Positions 59,439 to 64,000 of a stretch of DNA of 64,000 bases are shown one piece after another. This DNA is from Fodinibacter sp963695175 (GTDB lineage: Bacteria; Actinomycetota; Actinomycetes; Actinomycetales; Dermatophilaceae): contig CAVOGG010000004.1 of the NCBI GenBank assembly GCA_963695175.1, forward strand, positions 186,001 through 250,000, written 5' to 3'. Below the pieces are notes generated by a model that saw only the letters and a program-made list of their open reading frames with translations, did not search any database and was not told where the DNA came from. Each line of letters starts with the position of its first letter. The stretch's first letter is position 1. A program made the translations under genes and the position numbers.

Positions 59439-60248
59439 TCACCGCTCGAGCAGCGAGGCCATCTTCTTCGCGATCAGGTCGGTGGCGCGCTGGGGCGAGA
59501 ACCGCGAGAGCCGGTCGAGCCCGCGGGCGTCCTTGCCGATGACCACCCGGTAGCTGCCCTGCTCGATGCCCTTGACGATCTGCCGGGCCGCCTCGGGGGC
59601 GCTCGTCATGCTCCCGGCCGCGTCGGCCGCTGCGGCCTCCATCCCCGGGATCGCGACCCCGGAGTGCTGGGCGATGCCGGTGTCGACCCCACCCGGGAAG
59701 ACCACCGTGACCGCCACCGTGGTGTCGCGCAGCTCGGAGTACAGGCCCTCGGTGAACAGCTTGACCGCGGCCTTGCTCGCGCCGTACATCGTCTGGCCGG
59801 GGACGGGTGCGAGGGCGCCCATGCTCGAGACGTTGACGATGCAGGCCTCGCGCCGGACCACGAGGTGGGGCAGGAACACCTTGCACGTGTGGATGACGCC
59901 CCACAGGTTGACCGCCAGCACCTTCTCCATCTGGGCGTACTCGAGGTCGGCGAACTTCACGAACGGCTGGATGATGCCGGCCACGTTGACCAGCCCGTCG
60001 ATGCGACCGTGCGCCTCGCGCACCGCGTCGGGGAGGGCCTCGACGGCAGCCCGGTCGGTGAGGTCGGCGACGTGGGTGCTGAGCCGGTCGGATGCCGCGG
60101 TCGCCAGTTCCGTTGTCTCGTCGAGTCCTTCGCGACTCAGGTCGACGGCGGCGACGAGAGCACCTTGGGCGAGCAGCGCGAGGACGACCTCGCGCCCGAT
60201 CCCGTTCCCCCCGCCGGTGACCACGAAGACCTTGTCGGTGATCTGCAC
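59439..60248 (-). CDS. Short-chain dehydrogenase/reductase
   Basis: 269 residues from ATG 60248. FVVTGGGNGIGREVVLALL at the N-terminus (the coenzyme site is GGGNGIG), NVAGIIQPF, and the catalytic YGASK segment. SDR_c; substrate unknown. The same strand carries the SRPBCC gene downstream and a membrane hydroxylase upstream, with short gaps. Confidence 0.9.
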   Translation of the reverse strand: MQITDKVFVVTGGGNGIGREVVLALLAQGALVAAVDLSREGLDETTELATAASDRLSTHVADLTDRAAVEALPDAVREAHGRIDGLVNVAGIIQPFVKFADLEYAQMEKVLAVNLWGVIHTCKVFLPHLVVRREACIVNVSSMGALAPVPGQTMYGASKAAVKLFTEGLYSELRDTTVAVTVVFPGGVDTGIAQHSGVAIPGMEAAAADAAGSMTSAPEAARQIVKGIEQGSYRVVIGKDARGLDRLSRFSPQRATDLIAKKMASLLER

Positions 60249-60351
60249 AGGTGTTCCCTCCCAAGGTGGCGGGTGACCACTGTCGCCCTCACGGTCAGGC
60301 TATCCCCGTTGTGCCGGAGGGAAACCCGGATCGTGGTCGACGAGACAGCCG

Positions 60352-61527
60352 TCAGGCGGCGACGGGGCCCTTCGCGTCGGCCGCGCCGAGCACCTCGGCG
60401 CGCCGGTCGTAGGCCCAGCCCGGCCCGCGCAGCAGGAACGACCAGCGCTCGCGCCAGGTGCTCGCGCCGGCGACGTCACGGGCGACGTCACGCCACTCGT
60501 GCGTGGCGATGGTGACCGGGTTGAAGGTGTCGATGTTCGTCGTCAGGCCGTAGACCACGCGCTCGTCCTCACGCTCGAAGGTGCCGAACAGCCGGTCCCA
60601 GAGAATGAGGATGCTGCCGTGGTTGCGGTCGAGGTACTGCCGGTTGACGCCGTGGTGCACCCGGTGGTGCGACGGGGTGTTGAGCACGTTCTCGAGCCAG
60701 CCGATCGACTTCACCGCCTCGGTGTGGATCCAGAACTGGTAGATCAGGTTGAGCGCGCGGGCGTTCTCGATGACGCTCGGGCGCACCCCGGCCAGGGCGA
60801 GCAGGCCGTAGGGCACGCTCATCGTCAGCCCCTCGGCCACCGGCTGGCGCAGGGCGGTGGAGAGGTTGTAGCGCTCGCTGCTGTGGTGCACGACGTGCAT
60901 CGCCCACAGCCAGCGGCTCTCGTGGTTGAACCGGTGGTTCCAGTAGTAGATGGCGTCCCAGCCCAGGATCGCGACGGCGTTGGCCGCCAGTCCGGTTCCG
61001 AGGTCACGGGTGGTGAGGGCGAACAGGCGGGTGCCGCTCGTCTGCGCCGACCAGGTCGTCGCGACCGTGAGCGCGGTCGACGCGACGGCGGCCACGGCGG
61101 TGGCTCCGGTGACCCGGCGGGCGAGCGGGGCGTCGCGCAGCTGCGGCACGGCATCCGGCCCGGTGCGCGGCGCGCGCGGGTCCGCGGCCGGCAGGGTGCC
61201 GGCATCCGGCAGGCCGCCCTCTTCGCGGCGACGTCGCACGACGTCGGCGACGGTGGTGGCCGCCGAGGCCACGACGGCGGCGCCCATCAGCACCTTCGCG
61301 TAGCGCCCGCGACCGGGGGTGACCGGGTCGAGCAGGCGGGCGGAGACGAACGGGGCGACCAGGCTGCCGACCCCCATGGTGAGGCTGGCGATGGTGTCGG
61401 CGAGCTCGTAGTCACCGGCTCGGGTGGTGCCGGGCGGTGCGGGGTGGCGCCGCTGCCACAGGACCTCGGCCGCCATCGCGCCGACGAAGGCCGGGATGGC
61501 CAGCACGGTCAGGTCCGGTCGGCGCAT
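60352..61527 (-). CDS. Sterol desaturase / fatty acid hydroxylase-family membrane protein
   Basis: 391 residues from ATG 61527, with AAGGGG upstream. Hydrophobic segments enclose the histidine clusters of the di-iron membrane hydroxylases: NHRFNHES, HVVHHSS and HHRVHHGVN. A ~190-residue N-terminal region, partly variable and Ala/Arg-rich, precedes them. It probably hydroxylates or desaturates a membrane lipid, terpenoid or carotenoid; I cannot tell which. The carotenoid cluster is 23 kb away. Confidence 0.85.
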   Translation of the reverse strand: MRRPDLTVLAIPAFVGAMAAEVLWQRRHPAPPGTTRAGDYELADTIASLTMGVGSLVAPFVSARLLDPVTPGRGRYAKVLMGAAVVASAATTVADVVRRRREEGGLPDAGTLPAADPRAPRTGPDAVPQLRDAPLARRVTGATAVAAVASTALTVATTWSAQTSGTRLFALTTRDLGTGLAANAVAILGWDAIYYWNHRFNHESRWLWAMHVVHHSSERYNLSTALRQPVAEGLTMSVPYGLLALAGVRPSVIENARALNLIYQFWIHTEAVKSIGWLENVLNTPSHHRVHHGVNRQYLDRNHGSILILWDRLFGTFEREDERVVYGLTTNIDTFNPVTIATHEWRDVARDVAGASTWRERWSFLLRGPGWAYDRRAEVLGAADAKGPVAA

Positions 61528-61764
61528 GCTCGTCGGCCCCTTTCGTGGGCGGCTGGGGTGGCGCGGCACCGCTGGGACCGCGACGTCCGGCCCGCAGACT
61601 AGCCCGGGTCGCGTGCGGTCGGCGAGGGCCGCTCGGGTGGCACCCACCACCCGGCGGGGGGTGCCCATCGCTGCGGTGAGGAGGACAATCGCGGGTGGGT
61701 ACCGTGGCCGTCGCCACCGCCCGGTACTCCCGTGGCACGGTGACGACGCGTGTGAGGAGCAGCC

Positions 61765-62268
61765 ATGAGGGCCAGACCCGGAGACCGGATCATCCTGGCG
61801 GGCGAGCAGGTCGACCAGCCCACTCGCGCCGGGGAGGTGCTCGAGGCCCGCGGCCCCGACGGGGGACCGCCGTACGTCGTGCGCTGGGAGGACGGGCACA
61901 CCAGCACGATGTTCCCCGGGCCCGGAGCGGTGCTGAAGGTGACCGACGCGCCACCCGCGCACGCCGAGGAGGAGGCCGTCGCCAAGCCCGGGCTGGGCAC
62001 GCTGCGCGAGTGGTCCGTGCGGGTCACCATCTTCGAGCAGGGCGACGACACGACGGCCACGGTCGCCCTGCTCGCCGACTCACCCGAGGCGCTCACGGCG
62101 AAGGGCACGAGCCGGCGCAGCGGGTCGGACGCCGAGGTCACGCAGATCGGCGACGAGGTCGCGGTCGCGCGGGCCCTGCGCCGGCTGGCCGACCACCTGC
62201 TCACCCAGGCCGAGCAGGACATCGAGGCCACCACCGGTGAGCGCGACGTCACCGTCCGGGCCAGGTGA
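61765..62268 (+). CDS. DUF1918-DUF1876 protein
   Basis: 167 residues, ATG 61765. The N-terminus MRARPGDRIILAGEQVDQPT with TRAGEVLEARGPDGGPPYVV and VRWEDGHTSTMFPGP is DUF1918. After a linker, LREWSVRVTIFEQGDDTTAT and ALRRLADHLLTQAEQDIEA is DUF1876, a dsRBD-like family. Actinobacteria-specific; function unknown, often stress-associated. Confidence 0.88.
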   Translation: MRARPGDRIILAGEQVDQPTRAGEVLEARGPDGGPPYVVRWEDGHTSTMFPGPGAVLKVTDAPPAHAEEEAVAKPGLGTLREWSVRVTIFEQGDDTTATVALLADSPEALTAKGTSRRSGSDAEVTQIGDEVAVARALRRLADHLLTQAEQDIEATTGERDVTVRAR

Positions 62269-62277
62269 GGCCGCGGG

Positions 62278-63114
62278 TCAGTCCTGGGGAAGGGTCTTCA
62301 GCCACTCGGCGATCTTCGGCGCCACCACCTGCGCGTCGTAGATCGAGTCGTGGTCCTCGCCGGGCAGCACGGTGAGGGTGGTGGGGTGCCCCGCCGCGGT
62401 CAGGGCGGCGGCGAAGTCGGTGCTGTAGGTCACCGGCACCCGCTCGTCGGCGGTGCCGTGCAGGAGGAGCACGGGCACGTCGGGGTGGTGGGCGGCCAGC
62501 AGCAGCGGGTTCGCGGCGTCCTGCTCGGCGGAGGTGGCATCGGGGCGGAAGAGCGCCGACGCCGCGTCGTCGAAGGTGCGGATGTCGTAGGGGCCGGCCA
62601 GCCCGACGAAGGCGTTCGCGGTGGCGGGCGGGTCCTCGCAGTGCGGGGCGAACTGCTCGGGGTCGAGGGTGGCCAGAGCGGCGAGGTGAGCGCCGGAGGA
62701 GTGCCCGAGCAGCGCCACCCGGGTCGGCTCGATCCCCGCCGCGCGGGCGGTGGCCACGCCGTCGGCGAGCGCGCACAGCACGTCGTCGACGGGCACCGGG
62801 AAGACCACACCGTCGCCCGCCGTGCGGATGTGCACCGGCACCGCCAGGACGCCCCGGTCGGCGAGCGCGGCCGCCAGGGGTTGCAGCCCGGTCGGGTCGG
62901 CACCGCGCCAGGCCCCACCCGGGATCATCACCAGCACCGGTGCCGAGGTGACACCCCGCGGGACGTGCGGGAAGGCCGGTAGCCCCGGCAGGTAGTCATG
63001 GGATGCCGGTGCGCTGGGGTCGTCGTCGGCAGAGCCGGAGCAGCCGGCGAGGAGGGCGGCGGCAGCCAGGACGGCGGCGAGCACGGCGACGGTTCGGGAG
63101 GTGCGCCTCGCCAC
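62278..63114 (-). CDS. Lipoprotein alpha/beta-hydrolase (esterase-like)
   Basis: 278 residues from GTG 63114 (ATG 63177 is an alternative with a longer N-terminus). A basic start RRTSR, a hydrophobic stretch and the lipobox LLAGCSG indicate a membrane-anchored lipoprotein. The hydrolase has MIPGGAWRGADPTG (oxyanion), GHSSGAHLAAL (nucleophile elbow), LHGTADERVPV (acid) and PGEDHDSIYD (His). An esterase/peptidase of the BD-FAE/BAAT-like group. Confidence 0.87.
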   Translation of the reverse strand: MARRTSRTVAVLAAVLAAAALLAGCSGSADDDPSAPASHDYLPGLPAFPHVPRGVTSAPVLVMIPGGAWRGADPTGLQPLAAALADRGVLAVPVHIRTAGDGVVFPVPVDDVLCALADGVATARAAGIEPTRVALLGHSSGAHLAALATLDPEQFAPHCEDPPATANAFVGLAGPYDIRTFDDAASALFRPDATSAEQDAANPLLLAAHHPDVPVLLLHGTADERVPVTYSTDFAAALTAAGHPTTLTVLPGEDHDSIYDAQVVAPKIAEWLKTLPQD

Positions 63115-63278
63115 CAGACCACCCCCCACCCCGTCGGAGCGCTCGTTGCGCCCCCATGCCACCAGTATCGGCTCCACTCGCTCGAGGTCCTACTGCGCGT
63201 GGCGTAAAGCACCACCGGGCGGACCGTGGCGGCAGCATGGCTGGTGGACGAGACGACGAGAGACGAGGGGACGACGAC

Positions 63279-63881
63279 ATGCCCGAGCTGATGGTCGACC
63301 TGATCACCTCCCTGGACGGCTACGCCGCCGCCGAGGGCTGGCCCGGCTGGTGGGGCCTCGAGGGGCCGGAGTACCTCGGCTGGCTGGAGGAGCAACCCGA
63401 GGGCGCCTACGAGGTGCTGCTGGGCGCGACGACCTACCGCCTGATGTCACAGATGTCGACGGATGCCGCCGGAGGTCAGGGTGAGTACCGGCCCGACGAG
63501 GCCGAGAGCCTGACCGGGCTCGACGCGGTGCCGAAGGTGGTGTTCTCCTCCACGCTGCGCGAGCCGTTGGCCTGGCCGAACACCCGCCTGGTCAGCACCG
63601 ACCCGGTCGAGGCGGTGCGCGCGATGAAGCGCGACGGCAGCACCTCGATGCGCACCCTGGGCAGCCTCACCCTGTGCCGCTCACTGCTCGCTGCGGGGTT
63701 GGTCGACCGGTTCCGGCTGGTCGTCTTCCCGGTCGTCACCGGCGCCACCGGTCGGGAGCGGGTGTACGACGGCTACCCCGACGTGGCCCTGGAGCTGGTC
63801 GAGAGCCGCACCTTCGACGGCCGCTCGCAGCTGCTCGAGTACGTGCCGACCGTGCTGAAGGGGCCGCCGGGCGCCGGCTGA
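63279..63881 (+). CDS. Dihydrofolate-reductase-family (RibD C-terminal) protein
   Basis: 200 residues from ATG 63279, with GAGGGG eight bases upstream. ELMVDLITSLDGYAAAEGWP, VLLGATTYRLMSQM, LGSLTLCRSLLAAGLVDRFR and VVFPVVTGATGRERVY are the RibD_C-type reductase pattern. It is the intact counterpart of the frameshifted relative at 57619-58258, though clearly a different subtype. NADPH-linked reduction of an unknown heterocycle is likely. Confidence 0.9.
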   Translation: MPELMVDLITSLDGYAAAEGWPGWWGLEGPEYLGWLEEQPEGAYEVLLGATTYRLMSQMSTDAAGGQGEYRPDEAESLTGLDAVPKVVFSSTLREPLAWPNTRLVSTDPVEAVRAMKRDGSTSMRTLGSLTLCRSLLAAGLVDRFRLVVFPVVTGATGRERVYDGYPDVALELVESRTFDGRSQLLEYVPTVLKGPPGAG

Positions 63882-63901
63882 CCCGTGGGACAGTTGGCCC
63901 C

Positions 63902-64000
63902 ATGTCCCTGCGCCGTGTCGACCGAGCCGTCGCGGACTACACGGCACTGCGGCCCCGGCTGCTCCCCGCGACCGACGAGTTCGTCGCGCTGGTCACCGGC
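63902..64000 (+). CDS. Start of a gene, possibly RelA/SpoT-like
   Basis: 33 codons from ATG 63902 running off the window edge: SLRRVDRAVADYTALRPRLL then PATDEFVALVTG. The motif resembles the N-terminal helix of small GTP pyrophosphokinases, but too little is seen for an identification. Confidence 0.35.
   Translation, partial: MSLRRVDRAVADYTALRPRLLPATDEFVALVTG

Noticed and set aside
61639..61665. Inverted repeat GGCACCC/GGGTGCC in the hydroxylase/DUF1918 divergent promoter
   Set aside because: Only seven base pairs with a 13-base loop in very GC-rich DNA; not distinguishable from background.

Overview
The window is high-GC DNA (roughly 72% by impression), densely packed, with many GTG starts, 1-4 nt ATGA/GTGA overlaps and tail-to-tail gene ends. 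The gene content (beta-ring/aromatic carotenoid cluster with split crtYc/crtYd, F420-type PPOX protein, DUF1918/DUF1876 protein, MT0933-like antitoxin domain, WS/DGAT) points to an actinobacterium, probably Micrococcales and possibly an Intrasporangiaceae-like genus. The genus is a guess. I see no rRNA, tRNA, CRISPR array, integrase, transposase or prophage. No gene-free stretch exceeds 300 bases.

Layout. 1-2760: the end of a class III aminotransferase coupled to a CDP-glycerol-type transferase, then a scarred junction where a two-repeat cysteine protein and a 5'-truncated histidine kinase flank a nested palindromic sequence. 2872-6180: a SWIM/SNF2 helicase-like ATPase. 6239-17219: a probable catabolic regulon. 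On the minus strand lie a flavin monooxygenase, a CUT2-type ABC transporter (SBP, ATPase, permease), an acetoacetyl-CoA-synthetase-like ligase, a TetR regulator, an SDR and an APH-fold kinase. An acyl-CoA dehydrogenase is divergent, and one perfect TetR-like operator lies in the shared promoter. The kinase + dehydrogenase + SDR + ligase set resembles the 4-hydroxy/4-oxo acid (levulinate, ACAD10/11) logic.

17268-28853: housekeeping and accessory genes (YbdK-like ligase, carbonic anhydrase, TauD-like dioxygenase, fumarase, lipase, WS/DGAT, VOC protein, truncated globin) and a signalling pair: an anti-sigma-type ATPase with a MetOD1-like domain and a GAF-GAF-PP2C phosphatase. The phosphatase carries a frameshift. 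29042-37354: a carotenoid operon crtE-crtI-crtB::idi-crtYc-crtYd-crtT-crtU with a facing Rieske protein, probably for an aromatic carotenoid such as isorenieratene. CrtB is fused to IPP isomerase.

37515-48820: two PPOX-fold proteins, a cold-shock gene with a structured leader, the pxpABC 5-oxoprolinase operon, an FdhF/YdeP-type molybdoenzyme, a Tat-exported amine oxidase, a nitronate monooxygenase behind a palindromic operator array, and a TetR regulator fused to a DUF429 domain. 48898-64000: VOC protein, SDRs, a YCII/sigma-factor pair, GlpD-like dehydrogenase, PPK2, PhoD-like phosphatase, small regulators, a frameshifted dihydrofolate-reductase-like gene, a sterol-desaturase-like membrane hydroxylase, a lipoprotein hydrolase, an intact dihydrofolate-reductase-like gene and the start of one more gene.

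Across the whole window the octamer GGATGCCG and its complement recur far more often than base composition predicts, on both strands and mostly inside genes.
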